Positions 6,242 through 12,302 of a stretch of DNA of 12,302 nucleotides are shown in pieces. The DNA comes from an uncultured Thomasclavelia sp. (GTDB lineage Bacteria > Bacillota_I > Bacilli_A > Erysipelotrichales > Coprobacillaceae). Where the stretch lies: positions 1 to 12,302 of the forward strand of contig CAJUOR010000057.1 of assembly GCA_910588165.1 (NCBI GenBank), given 5' to 3'. The notes under the pieces were generated by a model that was not told the origin of the DNA, did not search any database, and was given only the letters and a program-made list of their open reading frames with translations. The stretch's first letter is position 1, and the number at the start of each line of letters is the position of its first letter. The position numbers and the translations under genes are program-made.

Positions 6242-6293
6242 AACCACTAGTCCAACTTATTAGGTTCACTTCAAATTTGGCTAGTGGTTTTTA
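6242..6293 (+). terminator. Rho-independent terminator of the MurNAc operon
   Basis: AACCACTAG (6242-6250) pairs perfectly with CTAGTGGTT (6281-6289). Pairing can extend inward by CCAA/TTGG with one bulged T, leaving a loop of about 21 bases. The 3' arm runs into a T-stretch (6287-6292). It lies six bases after the murQ stop. Confidence 0.8.
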
Positions 6294-6392
6294 TATGGAA
6301 GATTGATTAAACTATGTATAACAAGCCCTAGCCTTTAATGAATTTCAAAATCAATAACTTTATACTATCAGTATAGAAAAATCAAGGTAAAG

Positions 6393-6439
6393 AAAAAGCC
6401 ATAACAGTTTAGCTATTTCTAGCCTTACTGTTACAGCCT
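6393..6439 (-). terminator. Rho-independent terminator of the amidohydrolase/RidA operon
   Basis: Read on the minus strand, GCTGTAACAGT (6437-6427) pairs over 11 positions, two of them G-U, with ACTGTTATGGC (6408-6398), followed by TTTTT (6397-6393). It starts a few bases after the stop of the ridA-like gene. Together with the murQ terminator it insulates the two convergent operons; the bases between the hairpins hold nothing recognisable beyond a small dyad at 6361-6375. Confidence 0.75.
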
Positions 6440-6441
6440 CA

Positions 6442-6906
6442 TTATTTTAACTCAACTAAAACTTCAATTTCACAGGCAATACCATTAGGTAAAGCATTTG
6501 TCCCAAGAGCTGTTCTAGCTGCTAACCCAACTTCACCGAATAAATCAACTAACAACTGTGAACCACCATTGACAACCAATGGCTGTTTTTGAAAGTCATC
6601 TGTACTATTCACAAACGCTAATACCTTCACAAACTGTTTAATCTTATTCAAATCACCGATTGCATCATGCAAATTACCTAATAAATTCAACATACACCAA
6701 TAAGCCGCTTCTTGTCCTTGTTCAATATCCAAGTCTTTTCCTAATTTACCGATAACCTTTGTTCCATCAATACGATTAGGTCCACAGCCTGAACAGTATA
6801 GCAATTTATCTCCAAAAGGCTGAACACGTGTATAAATACCCGCTTTTGTACTAGGTTTAGGTAATGTAATTCCTTTTTCTTTCAATAATTCATAAACATC
6901 TGCCAT
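6442..6906 (-). CDS. RidA/YjgF-like protein (Rid family, non-canonical subgroup)
   Basis: A 154-residue protein of the YjgF/RidA superfamily, slightly longer than classical RidA (about 128). Family features include FGDKLLYCSGCGPN at 31-44, the AAYWCMLNLLGNLHDAIGDLNKIKQFVKVLAFVN run at 67-100, and the C-terminal ALPNGIACEIEVLVE at 138-152. Classical RidA has an Arg two residues before the Pro of this last motif, which binds the carboxylate of imine substrates; here that place is Ala-138, as in the YjgF_endoribonc-like subgroup. RidA proteins hydrolyse reactive enamines and imines released by PLP enzymes. Being last in an operon with a PLP ammonia-lyase, a helper role in completing deamination is attractive, but the missing Arg makes classical deaminase activity uncertain. 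GGGAGG precedes the ATG; the gap after the kinase gene is 15 bases. Confidence 0.85.
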   Translation of the reverse strand: MADVYELLKEKGITLPKPSTKAGIYTRVQPFGDKLLYCSGCGPNRIDGTKVIGKLGKDLDIEQGQEAAYWCMLNLLGNLHDAIGDLNKIKQFVKVLAFVNSTDDFQKQPLVVNGGSQLLVDLFGEVGLAARTALGTNALPNGIACEIEVLVELK

Positions 6907-6921
6907 TTTTAATTCCTCCCT

Positions 6922-7902
6922 CTATCTTCTAATATCTCTATTTCCGTTAAGGCAATAATCCATTACATCTGCTTCTTTTAATAACGGAGAATCCCCAAAA
7001 GTTGCATGAGCAAGCACACCAGAAGCAGTTCCGAAATCAATTATTTTAGCACAACCCCACCCTTGATAATAACCGTGTAGCACACCGGCTGCAAAAGCAT
7101 CACCTGCACCGATGCGGTCATAAACTTCTAATGGATAAACCTTACTTTCAACATAATCTGTTTGACTTAACATATAGCCTTGATAACTACCTTGTGGTCT
7201 TCTTGTCCCAAATAAAGCTTCAAGCTGATAGCGTTCTAAAATTTCTTGAAGAATTTCTCTTTCTTCTTTATTCTCTGTTTCTATATCTAAATGAGCAGCA
7301 TCTTTCACGCTGACAAAAGCAATATCAGCTAAATTCATCATCTTTTGATATAAGCGTTTTGTTTCTGTCTGGTCTTTTCCCGCCCATTGAGTTGGTCGAT
7401 AATTACAATCAAAGATGACTTTTAGCCCTTGTTCTTTACTCATTTTAGCTAAGTTTAAAACAGTACGGGCAATTTTTTCATTTTGCGATAAGCTAATGCC
7501 ACAAAAATGAATAGCTTCATAGCCTTGCATTTGTCCTTGAAGCTTATCCAAATCATAATCCGTCTGATTAAATGCTGATTCACTACGATTCAAATACGTG
7601 ATTTCACTTGGTCTTGAAGCAATCCCCATTTCTAAAAAGTAAACACCGATATGCCGACCATGATATGTAATCATGTCATCACGAATCCCTAATTGTCTAA
7701 TAGCACCGGCAGCTGCCCAACCAACATTATGATTAGGAAGTGCGGTAATTAAAGAACACTGATGTCCAAACTGATATAAACCTGAAAGAACATTAACACC
7801 TGTTCCGGTAAAATTCATATCTAATTTATTCGACTGACTTAGCTTTTTATATGGTTCAACAGTTAAACGCATCATAACTTCTCCAAAAGCTAAAAATTTC
7901 AT
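6922..7902 (-). CDS. kdgK: PfkB-family sugar kinase, 2-keto-3-deoxygluconate kinase type
   Basis: A 326-residue ribokinase/PfkB-family kinase. The C-terminal PfkB signature is DRIGAGDAFAAG at 262-273, with catalytic base Asp-268 and the anion-hole GAGD. The N-terminal sugar-binding region contains GTGVNV in place of the common GGxxxN. FDCNYRPTQW at 164-173 and the GTRR segment at 232-235 are typical of KDG kinases. The expected reaction is ATP-dependent phosphorylation of 2-keto-3-deoxygluconate to KDPG in the cytoplasm, which would then need KDPG aldolase, not present here. The neighbouring ammonia-lyase-like gene (12 bases upstream) would supply KDG if its substrate is glucosaminate. GGAGGG precedes the ATG. 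PfkB specificity is hard to read from sequence, so another keto-deoxy sugar acid is possible. Confidence 0.8.
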   Translation of the reverse strand: MKFLAFGEVMMRLTVEPYKKLSQSNKLDMNFTGTGVNVLSGLYQFGHQCSLITALPNHNVGWAAAGAIRQLGIRDDMITYHGRHIGVYFLEMGIASRPSEITYLNRSESAFNQTDYDLDKLQGQMQGYEAIHFCGISLSQNEKIARTVLNLAKMSKEQGLKVIFDCNYRPTQWAGKDQTETKRLYQKMMNLADIAFVSVKDAAHLDIETENKEEREILQEILERYQLEALFGTRRPQGSYQGYMLSQTDYVESKVYPLEVYDRIGAGDAFAAGVLHGYYQGWGCAKIIDFGTASGVLAHATFGDSPLLKEADVMDYCLNGNRDIRR

Positions 7903-7914
7903 GGACTCTCCCTC

Positions 7915-9006
7915 CTATCCAATGATGGCAACAATTCGCTGATAAATTTCCTCTAATTCCGTTTCACTGACATCTCTAATATCAATTTCAATAATATTTA
8001 AGTTTAACCGATAATCCCTTGTATAAATCATCGGACTACCTTCTTTCAAAGCTTTAGCAATCGCTTTGGCATCATAGCGGTTATCAAAATGAATCTGACT
8101 TCTCATAATGGCACGTCCGGCATCGTCTTGAACCACCTTAGCGCTAACACCCGCAAGATTTGATAGCTTTTCATTAAAAGGTGTAAGACGATCAAGCTGC
8201 TTTTCTATTGAAAGACCTTGATGACCAACATAGTTTTCAATCGCTTGAGCTAACCCCAACATACTCTCTTTGCCGACCTTCATAATACGTCCAATACCTT
8301 GAGCTTGTAAACGCAAATATTGTAAGAAAGATTCCTTAGCAATAACTAAGCCCGCCGTTGGTCCGGCTAGAGCTTTTGTCCCACTGTAAATGACAGCGTC
8401 TGCACCTAATTCAATATATTTACGCAAATCCTCCTCAGCTGCTGCATCAATAATGAAAGGAAGATTATACTTCTTGGCAATTGCAGCCATTTCCTCAATT
8501 TCTAAAATACTCTTTTGAACACAGTGATGGCTTTTCACATATAAAAGCGCAGCTGTATTTTCTGTAATTTTAGCTTCGACTTGTGATGCCGTGCATTCAT
8601 TGGCGTAGCCTGCTTCCACAACTGTTCCACCACCTAAACCAATGGTTAAACTTATAGGTGTTCCATAATTAACCACGTGTCCCATCGGCATGATAATTTC
8701 TCTTTTAGTATGTTTAGGATTATAAAGATCCAAGACCATGCCGATATTATCCTTAGCAATGGTGCTAGCAACACATTGCGCAATACCACTTGAGGCACTT
8801 GAAACCAAACGGACCCCCGGTACTTTTAAAAGATTTTTTAAATAACTCTCTAATTGCGTCTGTAGATTAGAGATTAAAAAGAAATTTTTAGCCCCTTCTT
8901 GTAAGGCTACCGTTACTGATTCACTCACACGACTACCACCTAGGATTGTCATTTTACCTGAAGCATTGATAACTCTTTTCACATCATATTTTGTATAAAC
9001 GTCCAT
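7915..9006 (-). CDS. SelA-like PLP-dependent enzyme, D-glucosaminate(-6-phosphate) ammonia-lyase (DgaE) type
   Basis: A 363-residue fold-type I PLP enzyme of the selenocysteine-synthase-related family. The conserved N-terminal motif is VINASGKMTILGGSRVS at 12-28. The PLP-ring Asp lies in FIIDAAAEED (Asp-187), and the Schiff-base lysine is Lys-211 in YSGTKALAGPTAG. It is far shorter than true SelA and lacks its tRNA-binding context, so it is not a selenium transferase. The characterised relative DgaE of Salmonella converts D-glucosaminate-6-phosphate to 2-keto-3-deoxygluconate-6-phosphate and ammonia. Here the next gene is a KDG-type kinase, which would be redundant if the substrate were already phosphorylated; this suggests unphosphorylated D-glucosaminate or a related 2-amino sugar acid. 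It starts five bases after the amidohydrolase stop, with GGAGG inside the end of that gene. The family is firm, the exact substrate inferred. Confidence 0.82.
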   Translation of the reverse strand: MDVYTKYDVKRVINASGKMTILGGSRVSESVTVALQEGAKNFFLISNLQTQLESYLKNLLKVPGVRLVSSASSGIAQCVASTIAKDNIGMVLDLYNPKHTKREIIMPMGHVVNYGTPISLTIGLGGGTVVEAGYANECTASQVEAKITENTAALLYVKSHHCVQKSILEIEEMAAIAKKYNLPFIIDAAAEEDLRKYIELGADAVIYSGTKALAGPTAGLVIAKESFLQYLRLQAQGIGRIMKVGKESMLGLAQAIENYVGHQGLSIEKQLDRLTPFNEKLSNLAGVSAKVVQDDAGRAIMRSQIHFDNRYDAKAIAKALKEGSPMIYTRDYRLNLNIIEIDIRDVSETELEEIYQRIVAIIG

Positions 9007-9011
9007 AACCT

Positions 9012-10097
9012 CTAACCCTCCAATTCAATATATTCCCCATCAATAATCACCGCAGTAGCAACGATATGCTGATGAAGTTGTTGTTGAACTCCTATAGAAT
9101 CTATTCCTGTCGTATCATCATCTCGTACCTCAAAAATTGTAAAGTCACAAGCTTCTGTCGGCAAATGTAAATATTGTTTTGGTTTAATCGTTACCATATC
9201 TATGACTTCTTTCAAGGAGTAACCTACCTCTACCATTTTTGACATCACATCTGCCAAACAATAGACGGGACCTTCTAAACGGTTGTGGAAATAAATATCT
9301 GATGAAATTGTATCACACATTAGCCCTTGACTCAAACTGGATTTACAAGTATTAAAACCGAAGCTTTCTGTTCCATGCCCTAAATCAAACAGCACACCTC
9401 TTTGCTTTGCCTCAAACACCTCTTTTTTTACTTTACCCATTTTATCCAAAACAGAATTTTCCTTAGGATTGAAAATATGTGTCACGATATCTCCACAACG
9501 AACATTTTCCATAACTGTTTCGATTAAACTTGGTGGATTACCGATGTGCACCATCAAAGGTAACTTGAATTCATTAGCTAAATCCAAGGCTATATATAGA
9601 GGTTCATCTTTACTTTCCTTAACAACACTTCGACTCATACGAACCTTTAAACCTATAATTTTATGACGGTGTTTCTCTAAAGTTTTAGCGATAGCATTTT
9701 TGTCGATTAAAGACAAATCCGCTAATTCATTTTGATATGCAATTCCGCATTTCGCAATATTCAGCCAACTGTAAGCCTTGGTTTTACTTGCGTTTGCCTG
9801 TTGTAAAAACTCTTCAAAATCATCACTGCCACAAGTCCCTGCATCTACGACACAAGTAACACCTTGTTTGTATCCGATCTCATCTATTTTATCCCCATAT
9901 AGTTCAAACTTGTCTAAGCAATGCGTATGAATATCAATCCAACCGTTTGATATATATTTTTGATAATGCCCATCAATTATGACCTCATTTGCCATAGGTT
10001 CCAAATTTTCCGCAACAGTTATTTCTTTATCCTCTAATCTAAAATTAACGACATTTCCCTCTATATCCTTAAAATGTTTAAATAATATCTTTGCCAT
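9012..10097 (-). CDS. Amidohydrolase-superfamily metal-dependent hydrolase (EF_0837/AHA_3915-like)
   Basis: A 361-residue amidohydrolase, first gene of the operon. All metal-site elements are visible: IDIHTH (His-57 and His-59) at the end of strand 1, the likely carboxylated lysine in GLKVRMSR (Lys-151), His-184 in MVHIG, His-207 in THIFN, and the strand-8 Asp-267 in SSDIYFHN. The N-terminal (1-52) and C-terminal (about 315-361) segments form the small beta-domain seen in deacetylase and dihydroorotase-like members. From memory, this family travels with DgaE-like PLP enzymes in enterococci and Aeromonas. It is expected to hydrolyse an amide, imide or cyclic derivative; the simplest reading is release of the free amino-sugar acid used by the next enzyme, for example from an N-acyl form. 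GAGAGG precedes the ATG. A shared promoter/operator block lies upstream. Confidence 0.82.
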   Translation of the reverse strand: MAKILFKHFKDIEGNVVNFRLEDKEITVAENLEPMANEVIIDGHYQKYISNGWIDIHTHCLDKFELYGDKIDEIGYKQGVTCVVDAGTCGSDDFEEFLQQANASKTKAYSWLNIAKCGIAYQNELADLSLIDKNAIAKTLEKHRHKIIGLKVRMSRSVVKESKDEPLYIALDLANEFKLPLMVHIGNPPSLIETVMENVRCGDIVTHIFNPKENSVLDKMGKVKKEVFEAKQRGVLFDLGHGTESFGFNTCKSSLSQGLMCDTISSDIYFHNRLEGPVYCLADVMSKMVEVGYSLKEVIDMVTIKPKQYLHLPTEACDFTIFEVRDDDTTGIDSIGVQQQLHQHIVATAVIIDGEYIELEG

Positions 10098-10152
10098 AAA
10101 TTTCCTCTCTTAATTTTAATTTATATATATTTTTCCATTTTATCGTTCATTT

Positions 10153-10196
10153 CAATTATAACATTATAATCTTAATATGTAAATATTATAATGTAT
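10153..10196 (-). promoter_or_regulatory. Promoter and operator of the amidohydrolase operon (block repeated upstream of the CHR pair)
   Basis: Read on the minus strand, TTTACA (10183-10178), 17 bases and TATAAT (10160-10155) form a strong sigma-A promoter with a leader of about 50 bases. On the plus strand the same bases contain ACATTATAAT (10161-10170), 14 bases, and ATTATAATGT (10185-10194), a perfect 10-bp inverted repeat whose arms lie in the spacer and just upstream of the -35, as well as TTATAA-CA-TTATAA over the -10. The block matches 12210-12253 at 38 of 44 positions, including 18 consecutive identical bases. The divergent GntR protein is the obvious candidate ligand. Confidence 0.7.
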
Positions 10197-10224
10197 CTTT
10201 ATAAAAATAGTATTTTTTTGATTT

Positions 10225-10253
10225 TCCACAAAATTAAAAATGTTTAATATACT
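10225..10253 (+). promoter_or_regulatory. Likely gntR promoter
   Basis: TATACT (10248-10253) is a good -10. TCCACA (10225-10230), 17 bases upstream, matches four of six -35 positions. The leader would be about 49 bases to the ATG at 10309, preceded by a strong GAGGAGGAG. A 7-1-7 perfect palindrome, AAAAATA-G-TATTTTT (10203-10217), lies just upstream. The 211-base intergenic region holds nothing else recognisable besides the minus-strand promoter block. Confidence 0.4.
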
Positions 10254-10308
10254 ATAAGAATTTTTTGGAAAAATATGTTAGAATAAGAGATAAGAGGAGG
10301 AGGACTGA

Positions 10309-11013
10309 ATGATGAGCACAAAAGAACCTTTATACATAACTATCATGCAGATTTTAAAAGAACGTATTATTGATGGGACTTATGAAATCAATTCTTTAAT
10401 GCCAACCGAAGTAGAATTAGAAAAAGAATTTCAAGTGAGTAAAATTACAATTAGAAATGCGATCGAAATGCTGGAAAACGAAGGATATGTACAAAAAAAG
10501 AGTGGAAAAGGGACAACCATTTTAAGTAATTCGATTTTTAACAAACTTTCTAAAGGTTCAACTTTTACTCAAGTGATGAAAAGATCCGGTCGTCAGTTCA
10601 TTAAAGAAAAAACTAAAATTTCTAAAATAGCACTAGAACCCCAAGATGAATTGTATCAATACTATAAAAAAGCATGTACTAAAATTACACGTATGTATTA
10701 TTTAGATGGACACCCTTATATCTACTGCACCCACTATCTACCTGAGGATTTGCAAATTCCCCAAATTGAAGAAGATGAAAATTTTTCCATTTATATGATG
10801 TTATTTAAGAGTGGTTACCTGCTTAAAAACATTCATGATGAATTTTTTGTTGACTATCCTTCATTAAAAATATTAGAGGAACTCAATTTAGAGAACGGTC
10901 CTGTTCTTGGTCGCAAACGTACAACATATAATGAACATGGACAAGTCATTGAAGTTTCTTATGCCCAATATAATACACGCTTAGCCAATTATAAGATAGA
11001 ATTCGATCTTTAA
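10309..11013 (+). CDS. GntR-family transcriptional regulator, HutC/UTRA type
   Basis: A 234-residue regulator. The N-terminal winged helix-turn-helix (about 8-72) has the classical GntR pattern: LYITIMQILKERIIDGTY, then LMPTEVELEKEFQVSKITIRNA with the recognition helix, and the wing YVQKKSGKGTTI. The C-terminal UTRA effector domain spans about 95-230 and ends in VSYAQYNTRLANYKIEFDL. UTRA regulators such as NagR/YvoA bind small phosphorylated sugars or related metabolites. The gene is divergent from the amidohydrolase/ammonia-lyase operon, so it most likely represses that operon and responds to a pathway intermediate. The start is set by GAGGAGGAG; two ATGs in a row (10309 and 10312) are both possible. 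A terminator overlaps its stop codon. Confidence 0.9.
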   Translation: MMSTKEPLYITIMQILKERIIDGTYEINSLMPTEVELEKEFQVSKITIRNAIEMLENEGYVQKKSGKGTTILSNSIFNKLSKGSTFTQVMKRSGRQFIKEKTKISKIALEPQDELYQYYKKACTKITRMYYLDGHPYIYCTHYLPEDLQIPQIEEDENFSIYMMLFKSGYLLKNIHDEFFVDYPSLKILEELNLENGPVLGRKRTTYNEHGQVIEVSYAQYNTRLANYKIEFDL

Positions 11014-11037
11014 CGTTTCCTAAAGGAAGCGTTTTTT
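11012..11037 (+). terminator. Rho-independent terminator of gntR
   Basis: AACGTTTCC (11012-11020) pairs with GGAAGCGTT (11025-11033), nine pairs including one G-U, around the tetraloop TAAA. The 3' arm runs into TTTTTT (11032-11037). The hairpin begins inside the gntR stop codon. Confidence 0.85.
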
Positions 11038-11054
11038 CTTTTATAAAACAAATT

Positions 11055-11077
11055 AAAAACCGGGTTTATACCCCGGC
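11055..11077 (-). terminator. Terminator of the CHR operon
   Basis: On the minus strand CCGGG (11076-11072) and CCCGG (11064-11060) form a short GC-rich stem around a seven-base loop, followed by TTTTT (11059-11055). The stop codon of the second CHR gene lies within the loop. The stem is short but strong, and the position is right for ending this convergent operon. Confidence 0.6.
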
Positions 11078-11638
11078 AAAATGAAAGACAACTCCGACTA
11101 CGGCACTGATAGCAATCAACGCTACAGGGTGCAACTTTGTCTTTTTAGATATAATATATAAGATAGCTCCTAAAATCAAACCCGGAAGAATAAATAAATC
11201 GCCGATGTTTCCACTTACTTTAAAAGCATCTAAATCAATCAAAGCAATTTTAACAACACTAACACCGGCAGCTGCAATCATCGCTAAAGACGCAGGTCTT
11301 AAACCAAAGAAAGCTGACTGAACGTATTTGTTATCTTGAAATTTATTTAACAAATTCGCAATAATCAAAATAATAATGATAGATGGTGTGACTAAACCAA
11401 GCGTTGCAATAATACCACCCGGTATCCCGGCTACTAAATAACCGGCATAAGTTGACATATTTATACCAATAGCTCCGGGAGTTGATTCCGCAATCGCAAT
11501 CAGATTAGCTACATCACCATGAGTAAACCAGCCCATTGTATCAGATAGATTGTAAAGGAATGGTAAAGTCGCCAAGCCACCACCCACTGAAAATAGTCCT
11601 ACTTTAAAAAACTCAAAGAATAATTGGAATAAAATCAT
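11066..11638 (-). CDS. Chromate-transporter (CHR) family membrane protein, second half of a split pair
   Basis: A 190-residue, very hydrophobic protein with one CHR domain. Near the N-terminus is FKVGLFSVGGGLATLPFL (11-28), followed by AIAESTPGAIGINMSTYAGY (48-67), the two family hallmarks of a glycine-rich GGG loop and a TPG motif. About five or six membrane helices are apparent. Short CHR proteins work as heterodimeric pairs equivalent to one long-chain ChrA. It overlaps its partner by four bases (ATGA), a sign of translational coupling. The family is named for chromate export, but many members in Gram-positives have no proven substrate, so an organic or inorganic anion transported in another context is possible. 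Confidence 0.85.
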   Translation of the reverse strand: MILFQLFFEFFKVGLFSVGGGLATLPFLYNLSDTMGWFTHGDVANLIAIAESTPGAIGINMSTYAGYLVAGIPGGIIATLGLVTPSIIIILIIANLLNKFQDNKYVQSAFFGLRPASLAMIAAAGVSVVKIALIDLDAFKVSGNIGDLFILPGLILGAILYIISKKTKLHPVALIAISAVVGVVFHFAGV

Positions 11639-12180
11639 ACGTTTTTACCTCCTGAGATTTGGCTTAAAATAATACCCGCAAAAGCTGATATAATCACTAA
11701 AAGTGCCGGTGAAATACTCGTAAATACAGTTGCCACAAAAATAATACCGAATAATACTAATGCGATAGGATTAACTACTGATTTTTTCCACAAACGTTCA
11801 ATCGCATTTAAGATCAAAACGCAGACACAGACACGAATACCCGCAAAAGCATTTTTAACAATCGCATATTCAGAGAAATTACTTAAAAATGCTGCAATGA
11901 TAATCAATAAGATAATTGGAAAAGTAACAAAGCCTAAAGTTGAGATAACGCCCCCCAACAATCCTTTTCGCTTATTACCGATAAATGTAGAAACATTTAT
12001 CGCAATAATACCTGGCGTACATTGTCCAATTGCAAAGTAATCCATTAGTTCTTCGTCTTTTACCCAATTTCTTTTTTCAACGAATTCACGTTGCAATAAA
12101 GGAAGCATCGCATAACCACCACCAAAGGTTACACTTCCTAATTTCACAAAAATTAAATACAAATCAAAAAGCTCTTTCAC
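11635..12180 (-). CDS. Chromate-transporter (CHR) family membrane protein, first half of a split pair
   Basis: A 181-residue membrane protein with one CHR domain. The hallmarks are VKLGSVTFGGGYAMLPLL (12-29) and AIGQCTPGIIAINVSTFIG (50-68), followed by several hydrophobic helices. It is homologous to the downstream gene, as in typical short-chain CHR pairs where the two halves insert with opposite topology. The start is GTG at 12180-12178, with AAAGG nine bases upstream; an ATG at 12187-12185 is followed at once by TAG and cannot be the start. The operon is preceded by the same promoter/operator block as the amidohydrolase operon, which suggests joint control with amino-sugar acid metabolism. 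Chromate transport itself is not demonstrated by the sequence. Confidence 0.85.
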   Translation of the reverse strand: MKELFDLYLIFVKLGSVTFGGGYAMLPLLQREFVEKRNWVKDEELMDYFAIGQCTPGIIAINVSTFIGNKRKGLLGGVISTLGFVTFPIILLIIIAAFLSNFSEYAIVKNAFAGIRVCVCVLILNAIERLWKKSVVNPIALVLFGIIFVATVFTSISPALLVIISAFAGIILSQISGGKNV

Positions 12181-12209
12181 CCTACATCACCTTTCCTATT
12201 TTTCTCAGA

Positions 12210-12253
12210 CAATTATAACATTATAATATAATTTTGTAAATATTATAACGTTT
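12210..12253 (-). promoter_or_regulatory. Promoter and operator of the CHR pair (second copy of the shared block)
   Basis: On the minus strand TTTACA (12240-12235), 17 bases and TATAAT (12217-12212) form a strong promoter with a leader of about 25 bases. On the plus strand ACATTATAAT (12218-12227), 14 bases, and ATTATAACGT (12242-12251) repeat the inverted-repeat geometry of the block at 10153-10196, with one mismatch in the right arm. Sequence beyond it to the right edge is AT-rich; a second TATAAT (minus, 12287-12282) has no visible -35 inside the window. Confidence 0.65.
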
Positions 12254-12302
12254 ATGTATCAAATATTCAAATTTCTCAATCATTATACACTTTTTTTCAA
12301 AA

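Noticed and set aside
6361..6375. TATACT-ATC-AGTATA hairpin between the convergent operons
   Set aside because: Only six AU-rich pairs and not placed at a gene end or promoter; better terminators flank it on both sides.
7915..9006. Selenocysteine synthase (SelA)
   Set aside because: The protein resembles SelA but is about 100 residues shorter, with no selB, selD or tRNA-Sec nearby; its operon with an amidohydrolase, KDG-type kinase and RidA-like gene fits the ammonia-lyase branch.
10136..10155. Second cre site near the amidohydrolase promoter
   Set aside because: TTTTATCGTTCATT has the central CG but misses several fixed cre positions, so it is not supported.
10157..10170. PerR box (TTATAATNATTATAA)
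   Set aside because: TTATAACATTATAA has only two bases between the TTATAA halves, whereas PerR boxes have three; the 7-1-7 geometry is not met, so it is kept only as an alternative in a finding.

Overview
The window is AT-rich DNA from a low-GC Gram-positive bacterium (Bacillota). The grounds are strong AGGAGG-type ribosome binding sites, consensus sigma-A promoters, a full match to the CcpA cre consensus, and a MurR/MupG/MurQ gene set. Family or genus cannot be fixed from the sequence. No tRNA, rRNA, CRISPR array or intact mobile element was seen, and no stretch longer than about 260 bases lacks a gene.

Layout. (1) 1-166: the left edge holds a short minus-strand reading frame resembling the C-terminal anticodon-binding domain of threonyl-tRNA synthetase, apparently a broken remnant. 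(2) 167-6236: an N-acetylmuramic acid (MurNAc) salvage locus. A murR-type (RpiR family) repressor is divergent from an operon of five genes: a cellobiose-type PTS EIIC permease, a tandem GNAT acetyltransferase, a PIG-L family N-deacetylase-like protein, MupG (6-phospho-N-acetylmuramidase, formerly DUF871) and MurQ (MurNAc-6-phosphate etherase). The promoter carries a cre site. A perfect hairpin with a T-run sits inside the operon between the PIG-L and mupG genes. (3) 6442-10097, minus strand: an operon of an amidohydrolase, a SelA-like PLP enzyme of the D-glucosaminate(-6-P) ammonia-lyase type, a KDG-type PfkB kinase and a RidA-like protein. It converges on murQ with a terminator for each strand. 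(4) 10309-11013: a divergent GntR/UTRA regulator. (5) 11066-12180, minus strand: a two-gene split chromate-transporter-family (CHR) pair, convergent with gntR.

How they fit. The first operon should import a MurNAc-containing sugar, split MurNAc-6P-GlcNAc and convert MurNAc-6P to GlcNAc-6P plus D-lactate. The two acyl-handling genes in its middle are not part of the textbook pathway and suggest editing of the N-acetyl state of cell-wall sugars. The second operon reads as hydrolysis of an acylated amino-sugar acid, PLP-dependent deamination to 2-keto-3-deoxygluconate, and phosphorylation to KDPG. The window as a whole therefore looks like an amino-sugar salvage region. A 44-base promoter/operator block upstream of the amidohydrolase operon recurs almost unchanged (38/44) upstream of the CHR pair, suggesting that both are controlled together. 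EIIA/EIIB, NagA/NagB and KDPG aldolase are not in the window.
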